Source: Ascidia mentula
Taxonomy: Eukaryota > Chordata > Ascidiacea > Phlebobranchia > Ascidiidae
Reading direction: 5' to 3'
Assembly (NCBI GenBank): GCA_947561715.1
Contig: OX387198.1
Span: 7,998,001-8,062,000 of the forward strand
Length of the DNA: 64,000 nucleotides
Position 1 is the stretch's first letter; every line of letters begins with the position of its first letter. A model generated the notes under the pieces. It did not search any database and was not told the origin of the DNA. It saw only the letters and a list, made by a program, of their open reading frames with translations. The translations under genes and the position numbers were made by a program. Shown one piece after another: positions 1 to 12,024 of the stretch.

Positions 1-663
1 GATGTAACATCCAGCTATACAAACACATAACTGCATTCAACAGGCAAGATCTTTTGTAGTCACACCAAGCTGTACTAATGAGACCTTATTGGTCGAAATA
101 TGTATGCAGCTCACGGAATTACTATTACATATTATTGGCTCAATGCTTATTCATATAACACATAAATGTCACATCGCATTGTGCTAGGAATAATGTAAAT
201 ATCATTGTTGTGTACGGTAAAAAAGCAGCAATTCCCAGACGCGAGTAAGGTTTGCTTCAAGGTCGGTCAGCACTTTTATGGTGTCTTGACCAGGGCGCGA
301 CACCTTGCGGTTAACAACACACTCAACACACTTAACAACCATTTTGTTGCCTCAGGACAAATATATATTCCTAATTTACGTCCTGAAGTATTAAGGTGAA
401 AAATTATGACTGTCTCCAAATCGAAACGCTCGTTTAAATGTCTTTTAATCTAGAATAACTGTAATCTCACTTTTACGCAATAGTTTTAACGATGCTTTAT
501 TGATACCACAGAATTACCGATTGTTTTTAGCTTTAAACACAACGTTCGCTTTCCACAACATCAAACTTGAATCGCCCGTGTGATGCTGTGGAAAGTGGCA
601 AAAACATGCAATCGTGAACATTCGACTCTTTCAGTCGAATACGAACCAAAATATCTCACTCAC

Positions 664-1993
664 TTTCGTTGAAGGTTTGTAACTGCCCTGGAGTCATCCA
701 ATCTTTCCACATATCAGCTACACTCTGGAGAATGTTGTTCGTCCCTTCCGGAATCTGGCTTTTTGGATGAAAGTCGTGGTTGCCAAGCGCCGCGTGGACA
801 ATGGTATTCGGAAAGGCAGCTTTTAATAGGTTGGTAAGGTTCCTGATGGTGTCCAAGACCACGTCCTCTCCCAAATACTTCTCTTGGTCGGATGTGTGTA
901 GTGTGTCGTCACTGGAATTTGTATTGAACGAAATTCATTCAGTGCTTAAGGCATTGTTTCCTAACCTTTTTGTATATTCATGGACTCGTTATTGTATTCA
1001 TCAAGTCTGCGACCCTAAAGTAAATTTTTTCCTGACGAAGTTTTACACGAGCAAACTATGTTAAATGAGAATGTGGTTCTGTGCCCATTCACGAGCCTTT
1101 TGGAGCCATTGTATGGATTCCGTGGAAGCTACGCACCTAAGATTAAGATCTCCTGGCTTAAGTTGGGGTTTTGTTTCAGGATTGATATTTTTTCCATGGT
1201 ACCTAATTCTATTTTTTGTAATACTATGATCCAATCGTTTGATTTCAAAAAATCCAACTGACCCGCACCCAAGGCAAAAATAACTGGCAGTACGTTGAAT
1301 CAACGTACATTAGCCGCATCTTATTTGTCCAAACTATCATTTATAACACTTAAGAACCGGGGATGAGGTTAGGTTTGGTAAACACACAATTGCACCACTC
1401 TTGCTGTTTGCAGACGGGGTTCGGTTTGCATATAGGCAAGTAGTGTCAAGATAAAATCGATTTGGCAGGATATGTTTTATAAGGTCGTTTGTATAAACAT
1501 GACTCACCCTGTCCAAACGATAAAGTCCGGATCGGACTTGAATTGTTTCATCGCGTTGATGGCAGAGTTTATTAGTCTCATTGGTGAGTCGCACCTGGAA
1601 ATACGTTTCTTTAGAATGAACTCTAAAAAAAGCTGTTTCAATGCATGCAAATTCTCACTGTAGTAAAGCCTGAGACGATTTAGGAAACTACAACCAAGTT
1701 GCCACCAAGCTTACATGAGTCTTACACAAACAAAACAGAATTATTGCCTATTTTTTCAAAATAATTCACTTGTAATCTCCCCACTGTCCCGGATTCATTG
1801 CGTCAGTTTCAAACGACGAAGGACAAACCTTGGCAAGGTTTGTAGCATTTTCGTTGTAATAGAAATCGAGATGGAGGTCGCTCACGTGCCAAAAAGTACC
1901 AACATTTCTGGGGGCTTTTTCTTGTTTTAAGAGTGAGCTGTAACACTCTCCGACAAGAATTACTGTCAGTGCCAATAATGCTTTCAAGTGCAT
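664..1993 (-). CDS. SMPDL3: Acid sphingomyelinase-like phosphodiesterase (SMPDL3 type), 5' part only
   Basis: Three coding exons are read on the minus strand: 1770-1993, 1508-1594 and 664-911, all with GT-AG borders and matching phase. The protein opens with a hydrophobic signal peptide (MHLKALLALTVILVGECYSS), then the metallophosphatase motifs FWHVSDLHLDF, IVWTGDDT and AALGNHDFHPKSQIP, whose Asp, His and Asn residues bind the two metal ions in this family. SMPDL3A/B enzymes are secreted or GPI-anchored phosphodiesterases that act on nucleotides or phospholipids outside the cell. The last visible donor is at 663. The following exon, which should start near the GAFY region, was not found in bases 1-650, so the 3' two-thirds lie left of the window. 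SMPD1 itself is less likely because no saposin domain precedes the catalytic domain. Confidence 0.85.
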
Positions 1994-4900
1994 TTTTGTT
2001 TATTGTTTCTATGGATCTGCCAAAACAAAAAGCAGGGTACTAGGAATATAACAATTTTCCAGAAAAATTCAAAAATCTACAAAATTGGTTACATAACTAC
2101 TATAAAAACACAATTATAGTGCATCACATGCCTCACAAGTTGTAGCGCATCCTCCATTCATAAAACCTAGTAGTGTTAAAAATCACGTACGTCGGTGCTA
2201 ATCTAGAACTCGTAAGTATAAGTAGGGCTGAGCAACGCCCAACCCAACTTTACAGTGCATGTGGTGCTGTGATTAAACTGCACGTATGTCAATATTTGTC
2301 AGGAACGGAACGACTTTCTGTTACGGCTGCACTGGCAAAAAAACACTGCTCGTAGTGGATTTTTAACCAGGGGAAGTTAAAACTAAAAGTTCCACTCTGG
2401 GGTGATTTGAATTCCTTTGCAGCAGTCCATTAAAAACGCTTGGTCACAAACCCGAAAAAGTAATAGAGTTTTATGTTTTTGATTTCAAACATATGTTCAT
2501 TGCACTGAACCCTGATGATACACATGCACGTGTTTCCAAGTTGACTGTATTTTCATTCCCACCTTCAAAATGTGTAATTTAATTATATCCTTTTTTCGAT
2601 TCAAGATCATGTTCTGTAGGCTGCGCCTTTTGGGGCAGCAAAATCCTATAGTATGATTGGCAAGTTTTTAAAAAAATCATGCAGCACCTGCCATGGCTTG
2701 ACTGATGTTTACGCATCAAGTGTGAGAGACTGCGTTGTAATTGACCCATAGTTATATGTGGTCAAGAAGCGCCTAACCCAACGTAAGCACAGAGATTTCC
2801 AAACCACCGCGTCAGTATTATTCAATAACTAATTCCAGGCAAGCTCGCCTTTACAATGTGGACGTCATACGATGGCCATACAGCACCCAGGCAAACTACA
2901 CATTTACCGGAAAAATAATCGCCACTAACAGCAAATATACTGTTATCGACGATTTCAAAGCCAATGTTCCCACCGGCGGAAAGTATGGACCCATTAAGGG
3001 CCGCGAACCGAATGTTTTCTGGCGTCGGCGAGGTCCCACGCTCCTCCTGCACTTCGCGTCATAGGGATGTTCATCACAATGCGACAACACAAAGAAGGCC
3101 CTGACTTAAACATACACATGTTGCCGCGATCGCCCCCCCAAAGGGGCAGAGGGCCGAAAATTGGCCAGCTTTCGCGTCGTGATCGCGCCGCTTGACAATA
3201 GTGGACATACGCGCAAGGTCTTTGTGTCACGTAAGGCGAATTAATCCCGCAATCAAATCACAATGGATATGAGGGACACATCACCACTGACACTCTAATT
3301 CGTCGTGATTGTTGATTTCTGGGGTCGGGACCGAGCGGTCATTAATATTTGATTCGCGTTCAGAGCGACGTGGCCACAAATGCAGTATCACTTGGCATGG
3401 AGGGTTAATTAACCCGATATCCACTTCTTTGTCGTGATAAGTATATATCTAGGAACTTTGGGGTTTGCGTGCGGCGAAGTTGAGTGTTACAATAATTAAA
3501 CGCGAAAAGTCTGCCGAGTCGTTGACGTTTGATTGAAATTGATTTTATTCCAATGATGTTGGGTCGAGATCGTCGCTGATGCCACCACGCTGTGACAAGT
3601 GCTATTGTTATGCGCTGAACTTTAAACATAAAATGAGTGGAGAAGACCTCGATTTTGCAATTACCTTTTTTACGAGTGAACCTTATGATCAATATCCCTA
3701 GATTGCGTATTGAGTTTGCTGACAATAAAAGTAAATAGTTTTGGAATTGCATATTATTTCCATAAAAGATATTTGCTAGTTAATCTATTTTCTGGGAAAT
3801 TATCCACAACTTGATCGAGATGGTTTCTTTCTTTTATCTTCAATTACATTTAAGGAAGCTTTTATTTCATTAAGCTACATTTAGGAAAACGTAAACTTAG
3901 TTTCGTTTAATAGAAACATATTTCACTAATGAGCAACTTCTATATTTGCAATGTATGATAGTGTTTAACTAATTGTTTTCATTTACAAATTGTTTGTTTA
4001 GTGTTCTGTTTAATTTTATTTCATTTGTACATTACTGCATACGCTTAAGCATAATTTAAAACTAAACACTTTGAATTTCTCGTTACCAAACATTGTTACC
4101 GTCATCTTGAATTTTTCTATTTAGTTTTCCATATACAATGTTCTATATAAAAATCTACAAAATCAATATACTCTACTTTTGTCATAAGTTCTAATTTCGT
4201 GGGGAAAATGCTCACCAACATTGCTTCCAAACTTCTCCTACCTACAGCACATCAATTTTATGTGAAGATGCGAATATACAAATTGGACTCGAATGATAAA
4301 CAACGATGTTAGATCATGCGAGAGTTCCCACCAAAAAGAGAGATGTCCTCAGACAAATCTTCCATTTCTTGTAAAAACAAAACATAGACTCAATTAATCG
4401 GATTACAAACGACCGGTGGCCGTGATTTCTATTGTTACGAATCTCGGCGACGACCCTAAGAAGCATTTGATGGACAAGAAATCTTTAAATAAAAATAATA
4501 ATGTGGGTATGCGGAGGTTTTTAATGGCGGAATTGTTTGATTCATTGAAACCATTCCGTCCGAATTATTTTTAGTGCCGGATTGGAAACATAAGTCCTTG
4601 CTTTGATTTGAATAAAGCTTCACCTTTGGGTAATTTTAATGAAGCGCAAACCACGCCAACGTTGTTGATACCAGTTGTTCTGTAATGTAAAGCCATTACA
4701 GCCAATTTCAACATCAACAACCAACACAGTTGAAATCAACATTTTCAAATACAGCCTATTAGCACTAATAAACGTTCATCAAACACAAAAAACATCCAGA
4801 ATGCTTTGCTGTTTACCATTTAAAAAAAAAGCCTCTCCTATTTAAGTGGCCCTCATATCCAGTTTATTGCTGGCTTTTGTTTATTCATTTACTTCCCATC

Positions 4901-7103
4901 ACACCGCGTTAACAGCAATTTAGTCGATCAACGACAACACTAATGAAAACAAATTGGATATTCGCTGAAAAACACAAAAGCGACGTAATCGCTGGTAAAG
5001 AGCTTAGGGAATACACAGCTCCGTCGTCCCTAACGACGGCATTCCCACTGTTTATACTAAAACTGGGTTTGGTGGATTTTATAATACATTGTTGGACATA
5101 TTTGAAATCGCTGTATCTTGTGTACAATTTATTAAATTAGTAAAGGAAAAATATGCTTGATAAAATTTTGCCTTTTTTTCTTTATTGGACAATGGTATCT
5201 AAATTTCCACACACCGTCAGCATTAATTAGGATAATTCATAAAACATGTAACATGTGACAAGCAGTAATAAGCGCCCGCCTCATTTGTTTTTAAAATTTT
5301 CTCTATCAGAGGTAAGAAGCCATGGGAAAGCGATCTTCCCCTACACCTGCCCCGTAATCGTACAAGTGTACGATCGAAATTGGCGCTTGGCGATACGCGA
5401 AAGATGCATTATTAATACATTAGAGCTTCTATGTTCAATTACAGTCGATTTGGTTCGCACGAAGATTGCAGTCGAATAACTCATATCGGAAACCTGCAAA
5501 ACGTTGGGAGTGCTGATCAATGAAGAAAGTTGTAATTGATTAAATTTGCTTCTTTTAACTTTGTCAGATGCATTTAAGTTACTTGTTTGAGTGTGTTCAA
5601 TCCCAACATGATTGTTTTAATTTACGTGTCACTGCCGAATGTGACCGTGAAAATAAAACGATTTTCTTGGCAAACTCATATTTGGGTATAGTTTTTATAG
5701 TAAAACAAGTAGGACCCCAAAATGCGAATTAAGTAAAATATCCTTCTTTGCCCATCCTAATAAAATTAAGGAATTAAAGGAACTTTAAGGATAACAAAAT
5801 TCTTTACAATATAAAATTACGTTTTCCCAACTGTGGCCAGGACTTCAATGACGTTAGTTACGGTGTTGGGCCAGTGGACAACGCCCACCATTGCGCGCCA
5901 CAACGAGCATCAACAACAACGATCAGATGTCTCAAAATATCGGTGTACGGCCAGCCGACGTTACTCGAACGTGGACATTATAAGCGCTCGCCCCTTTAAG
6001 GTGACATAAAGCAACTGGCAATTGGGACTTCCATACAAGTTCAAATATAATTCCATGAGTCGAATGCCTCTGTTGCGACGCTTATCCTTCGCCTTTGTTC
6101 CTCGGCGGCGTCAATGGTCGCCCCAGGACGGGGGGGTTAGCGTTTCAATGGTACCCGGAGGTCTGAGGCTCGAATTCCTCGCCTAAGTGACATTTTGACT
6201 GAGGAAAACATCCACGGCGCAATTATGCCGCGCGGCCATGGGTGAATGTCCTTTTGGAGCTTATTAAATCCACCCATCCCCTATACCTCCCAACGGCCCC
6301 ATTAAGGACAGCCCCGCACAATCAAACATTAATAAGCCCTGTATCGTGTAATGGCAGGTTTAGGGGCGGCGTTTAAACGGCCGTTCTCGTGAGAATCGAC
6401 GGCGGGACGGCTCGGCGCGCAAGGACGTGGCCAGGTTCGCGATCGGTAAGTTTTGCGCCATTTGCGCGCGTCAACCCGGTAAGCCTATAAGTATATGGCT
6501 GCCGCCATTTATAGACCGCGCTTGGTGGCCGTTACAACGACATGACATTTCCAGCACTTATATAGTTGTATTAGACAAGGCTAAACAAGTCTGGGCATGT
6601 TAGTAAGCGTCCGCATCAAACGGATGAATATCGTAATCAACAGGTGCACGCAACAAAACGCCAAATTGCGGTGTTTGACCCAACAGTTTGAAAACGCACG
6701 ACAGTTGCCGCGTTTGTTTCAGCATACGACCATCAAAAGTTAGGACACAAAACCATTTATTGTTTTGATGAAAAATTTCATTTGAATTGCAACGCATTTT
6801 GACACAGTTGGACATGGATTTCTGAATTGGTATTTAGGATAATGGTAGTTAAAGTTGTGATTTATTTTGTTAGTATAGCGAAGGTGACAGCACATTACTG
6901 ACGAAAAAATGCACAAAGCTAAGGTTTTATTTAAAGAAATGAGCTGTGGAAAATAATTGGAATGCTTAATTACGATCCAAGCCAGCATTCTTTTATTTCA
7001 TGCATCTGTTGATTCGGTCCCTGATTGCAAAAAGAAAAAAATTCGCACTGGACTTCGTAATCCGGCAAAGGGAGAAGGTCGCAAGAAAAAGACGAGCGCT
7101 GCA
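1994..7103. other. Gene-poor region between SMPDL3 and BarH
   Basis: I see no supportable coding exon here. Open frames are short, start in arbitrary places and carry no recognisable domain. The left half is AT-rich. Bases 2510-2540 contain a CCTGATGAT-hairpin-GTGTTTC motif resembling one at 63225-63260. The right part holds a GC-rich block, listed separately. The region lies upstream of both SMPDL3 (minus) and BarH (plus), so it probably carries regulatory sequence for a developmental homeobox gene. Confidence 0.5.
5820..6560. promoter_or_regulatory. GC-rich block upstream of BarH
   Basis: Against an AT-rich background this stretch is markedly GC- and CpG-rich, with repeated GCGC, CGGC and GGCCG words. 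It lies 0.9-1.6 kb upstream of the BarH start codon. It may be a distal promoter, enhancer or unspliced 5' exon; a GTAAGT donor-like site sits near 6446. No protein is encoded convincingly. The regulatory role is inference. Confidence 0.3.
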
Positions 7104-7113
7104 TATATATAAG
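7104..7113 (+). promoter_or_regulatory. Candidate TATA box for BarH
   Basis: TATATATAAG is flanked by GC-rich sequence, 302 bases before the BarH ATG. Transcription would begin near 7135. An acceptor-like pyrimidine tract ending in AG at 7388 lies just before the ATG, so the 5' UTR may instead be spliced or trans-spliced. Confidence 0.35.
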
Positions 7114-7415
7114 CTCGCGCAAGACGTCGGATCTCGTAATATGATTAGCATGCCAGATGACAATCATACAATTACCGAAACAGAGAGACTGTTGGTAGAA
7201 ACTGTTGCAGATAGACTGACAGGCATAGCGCAAAGGTTTTGTACAAGATGTAGTGCCTCAATATCTTAATTGCATCAAAAAGCAGCAAGCAAGGAACTTG
7301 TATTAAAAATGTGTTTCTTAAAAAGTACAGGGTGTTTAACGATATACATTTATTCGCTTGTTTTCTGAGTTTGGCATTTTGTGTGCAGGTAAAATCAAAA
7401 TATTATTAGCAAAAA

Positions 7416-10400
7416 ATGGAAAGCCCATTTTCGCCTAAACGGGAACTTCGCGACTCTGATGACACGGACGTTTCAAACTCCGGCACTCCGGATCGCAAGA
7501 ACCACGACAAGTGCAGCAGTTTCTCGATTGAGAATCTCTTGAAACAAGAAAGACCTTCCAGCATTCGGGCAAGCCCCACAAATTCCCACATTCTGCCACA
7601 GCCATTCGGGCTTTCTCGCTGTTCACCCACAAACGACGTGGGGCCCGATTACCCTAGAAGATCCCCGGAACGCAAAGGGGACTCCCCGCTCCATTGCGAT
7701 GGTTCTCGTGGTTTCAGTCCATCTTCCTTTGCGGAGCACCCGAGAATTTCACCTCCTCGTGGTTTTTTGCCTCTACATCTTGCTCCTGAGCAGCGCATGG
7801 CGTTCGGCCAGCTGGGTAAGTTTTCAACGATCGAAATTTATTTCGGTGCAATTTTTTTTTTAATTTTGCCAATTTTGAAACCGCATTCCTTGACTAACTT
7901 GTATGTTGTCATTCTCACATTATGTTCTTGCAAAAAAATACTGTTTAACGAATAAGTTTTATCGAACTTTTGCTCACAATAATCAAAGAAACACCTGGAA
8001 GATTATTTCGTTGAATGAACTGCCTGTAACGCAACCGACGGTGTTTTGAAGTTTCGTTTTTATTTTCACAGCACATCAGAATCTTTTCATGAATCCATTT
8101 GTTCCAAATTTGTGGAATCTAAAGGCGGCTCGCGCCCCCAACGCCCCACCTCCGATGTACGTTCCATTCCTTGGAGGCGCAAAACCAGCAAGCCACTGTG
8201 AGACACAGAAAAGCCCAGACAGAGGTAAATGTCGGGAAATCCCACATATAATGTGAAACAATAAACACAATTACGCAGAGTTAAAAGTTTAAAAAATTCT
8301 CACTGGAACGATTAAATTTACAAGTAAAAAAGCATTGTGTCTCGTATACTATAGATGAGATTTCTTAAATAACTAAACTTTAATCAAGTTACCCAATCTG
8401 AGTTTCTCGTAACTATTGGGGACACACTAGCCATTAAATTCTCACCGCTACCGCCTATCAGCTTACTTTCAGAACTGCTTCGAGTTGCACCATAAATTAG
8501 TGTTGCCACGCATTCAGTAAATTAATCTCTGTCGTCTAGTCCTATGTTACCGGCACATTTATGTCATCTAAAAGACTTGGGTGTCATCTGTTACATCATA
8601 TATGTGTAATTTTTATATGGTGAACCGACACTAACGCAATTTCCAGGACAAAATTATGTAAAGAAACATCCTGAAAAGCGTGCAAAGATATCATCGTGGG
8701 GAAATTTTTGAAATAAAATTATTTTCTGGCGAAATATGTCCAGGATGCTTTTGTGGGGTCATTTTCCCACACCTAATCACTACTGTACGTATATGTGGAT
8801 GCAATAAGCGAGCAAAATCCGTCCACGTGCATATAATTAGCAATGCATTAGGCAGGCAAGCATCCGCATACCGACTTCGGCATTTTACTCAATCTCCTTC
8901 AACTTTGTTCGTCAGGTTCGTCGCCTTCTAACGCAACGGAATCGTGGGAAGACAGCGGTAATCGGTCGGAAAGTGCGGAACTGTTGGGCGGGAAGAGACG
9001 TGACCGTGTCATGGTCCCGGCCAAGGTTAAAAAGGCGCGAAAGGCGAGAACCGCTTTTACCGATGACCAACTAATGCAACTCGAAAAGAGTTTTGACAAT
9101 CAAAAGTACGTTGGAAAAAGCGATGTTATTGCATCAGAGACTGAGTGACGATTTGTTTGATGAGCGCAATATCTTGATTTTGACTATTTGTAAATCGTAT
9201 TTTAACAAAGTTAACACAAAAATGCTTACGGTTCCACATTTCCAAAGCTAAATCTTTCAATTGAGCCATGTTATTGGGCAAAAATGTCTGCAAAATTTAG
9301 AACGAGTCTTATTATTGTTTTACAGATACCTCTCCGTACAAGATAGAATGGATCTTGCGCAAAGGCTGAATTTATCCGATACCCAAGTGAAAACCTGGTA
9401 TCAGAACCGCAGGTAAAAACACTTTAAATCCTTCTAAAGGTCTCGTAGAGTTGCTGCCGATCGTCCGTACAAATATCCAAACACCATTAAAACTTGCAGG
9501 GAATATCTCAGGGGCAATTAGTTTGGTAAAATCAAATTGCAACGAAAATTGCGACATACGACCGACAGCAAAAACGACATATGTGTTGCTCTCCAGGTGT
9601 TGCAACGAAAAAGCTAATCCCGCACCAGTCAAATAGCAATAAGCAGAGATCGCAAGGACGCAATAATTGTGTCCAAACGGCTCGCTTGGCAATTCCGCCG
9701 GGACGCGGCACCTGTCACAATACACAGGGCAAGCGCGTGCCGCCGGCCGAAAACAGCTATTTGCGACGCTAACAAGTCACTTTGGGAATTTGAACGCGAC
9801 GGTACGATTTTATTGGAGGGGAGCGAACGATCTGTTAATTACCCGTGAACGCGTGCTAGGTTAATTTGGACTCGCGGCGTTGACGTTGGGGCAATTTTCT
9901 CACCTTAGCGCCTCGTTATTATCAGTTAAGCACAAATGAAGATGGGCAAACAGCATTGGGAAGAAGAGAATAAATTAATACTTGTTGATCGATTGCAAAT
10001 TATAACCAAATTGTTACGGTTTATACGTTGGAAAGTATTGCTGTAAATGTAATTTATCGAAAGCAAATTAAGTTGCTTTTAAAAGTTAAGACATTCACAA
10101 ACAAATTAAAAAGTTAAATTTTATCGAAGAGAAAATATTAAACTGACTAATCACACGGATATTAATAGTATGTAGCTTTCAAATTTCCCTGATCATGGGT
10201 CAATGACCTAGTTGTATTGTCTGAAACGGTAAAGCTTTGTGAAAGGTTTTTGTACTTTAATATACTCTGTTTTTCTGGCACACTAAAAACGTTTTTTGTA
10301 CTTATTTGAACTACTCTACATGTCAACACACTTTTTCACCGCAAAACTTTGTCAACAGAACAAAATGGAAGCGCCAAACGGCTGTTGGATTGGAGTTGTT

Positions 10401-10981
10401 GGCTGAGAGCGGCAACTTCGCCGCCCTTGAACAAGTCCTCCCCGCAACCAACCCCGTGTTCGTGAGGCAGGCGATGCAAAGTAATCAGACAAGCCTGCGG
10501 GGATACCAACCTGGTGAGAGTCGCCATTTTGACTTTTTCGTGCAATAGTTGTGTGCGAGTCGCACGCGTGGAAAGTTTCTAACTGTTTTTTAATTGAAAC
10601 TGCTCTCTATTTTATTAAGACACTAACGATACTTTTTAGTGAAATGTTAAACAGATTTTAACCTTGTTTTCGTCAATGTGACCAAAAGTAAATACCGAAA
10701 ATCGTCGTGATTATATGGGTAGAATGATTCCAGTAATCGTTTAATTGGCTTTTAATTGCGTGAAGGTAGCTTTTCAACCATTTTCATCTGGCAAAATAGC
10801 AACATGAATTAAGTACTGACAATATACTTTAAATAATTCCGAAAAATTTTACTTTGACTGGCGTACGTATGCTTTGTATCAACGAAAAAGGGGAATTGAG
10901 AGTTTTACGCTATTTATTCTGTTAACAGGAATGTTGCAACGTTCACTCCTTCCCCTTCTGTGTCAGTTTTATGGGATGTAA
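7416..10981 (+). CDS. BarH: BarH-family homeobox transcription factor
   Basis: Six exons: 7416-7815, 8072-8224, 8916-9105, 9326-9412, 10359-10513 and 10929-10981, giving 345 aa. Phases agree at every junction. Residues about 32-41 ([11 protein letters not shown]) form the FIL/eh1-type repressor motif that binds Groucho in Bar proteins. The homeodomain reads [14 protein letters not shown]...[18 protein letters not shown], with the Bar-specific Thr47 and Tyr49 in WYQNRR. It is followed by the diagnostic Bar extension [13 protein letters not shown]. The C-terminus [16 protein letters not shown] resembles the LQRPLVPR tail of vertebrate BARHL. One homeodomain intron follows QK. Bar proteins act in the nucleus in sensory, neural and retinal fate. 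The gene converges on another homeobox gene 1 kb away. Confidence 0.93.
10266..10292 (+). repeat. Copy 1 of a dispersed 27-bp repeat
   Basis: This BarH intron segment (TCTGTTTTTCTGGCACACTA then AAAACGT) matches 63440-63466 in USP7 intron 2 at 25 of 27 positions. It is probably a fragment of an old dispersed element. Confidence 0.4.
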
Positions 10982-12024
10982 CCTTCGTTGATTCAGGGAA
11001 ATCCCCCACATATTCCTTCACCGAGTCCCGAGTCGTTAACGCACTAAGTTCCAATGGTAAGTTCTAATGGCGACATACGTTGCTGGTTTAGATGTTACAG
11101 ATGCAACAATGCAACAATGCAGTATTGTGTTTGTTTTCTGTACATAAGTTTGATACGAAACTATTAACGTTGTCAAGCCAATTCAATTCAAAATAAAAAA
11201 TAAAAAATGTGCTACAGTGTGTCCTGTGACTAATATTTGGCTATTTTGTCAAAAGGTGCTTATTATATCGCAAAAAAATCATTTTGGCTTTATAGAATTT
11301 ACAAACTAACAATAAATATTATTTTAACAGGGTGCAGGTCGTTCTCAGCAAGTCTATACATCTTCAGCGCCCACTGGCGGACAAGTTATATTTCACTGTA
11401 CCCTCTTTCGCCCACTGTTCAACAAAACGTATTTTCCATTCGTTTCAACACTGTTTGATGCGAACTTCGTGAAAAGTCGCAGTTCGTATGTGTATATGCT
11501 CGTTTAGTTTTTTGTACTATATTTTGCTACTTTGCCCTCCCAATAAACTCTGTGACACAATAAGTTATGTGACGCGTGAGGCAACATACAGAAAAGGCTA
11601 CTTTAAAGATAAAACACTGATATATTATTACAGTACAGTAGTCAACGTGGAGGAGAAATAAGCCTTTCTTCAAAAGGAGCACGTGGAATTTTAAGTAAAA
11701 CTGCAATGGTTGCGGGATGAATCCCATACAATTCTGACTGGATTTTCGCAACAGAAAAAACAGAAGCCAAATTTAATAAATAGGTTTCGTGTATTTGCGG
11801 AAAACAAAATCGAGCAACAAATGTCAAATATCCTCATGTGTATAACGTAGTACTGTCTGGACGCTGACGTTAAAGCCCCCGGCGCAAAACAACATCTCAT
11901 ACCAACGTTCAATATTTCCCTCCATACACATCCACGACCCTTATTGCCAACCACCACCTACAGGGACCGTCTTTAACCCTGAACTGGAGCAATATCTTCA
12001 CGCGCTTGAACAAAACGAGGGAGT
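10982..12024. other. Convergent intergenic region between the two homeobox genes
   Basis: This is 1.04 kb of 3' flanking sequence for both genes. An AATAAA at 11192-11197 on plus is a likely BarH poly(A) signal. ATTAAA at 11772-11777 on minus could serve the opposite gene. Nothing else coding was recognised. Confidence 0.5.
11192..11197 (+). terminator. Candidate BarH poly(A) signal
   Basis: AATAAA lies 211 bases after the BarH stop codon, within an A-rich run. Confidence 0.4.

Noticed and set aside
7000..7269. 89-codon plus frame before BarH
   Set aside because: It spans the candidate TATA box, has no recognisable motif and ends before the BarH exon.
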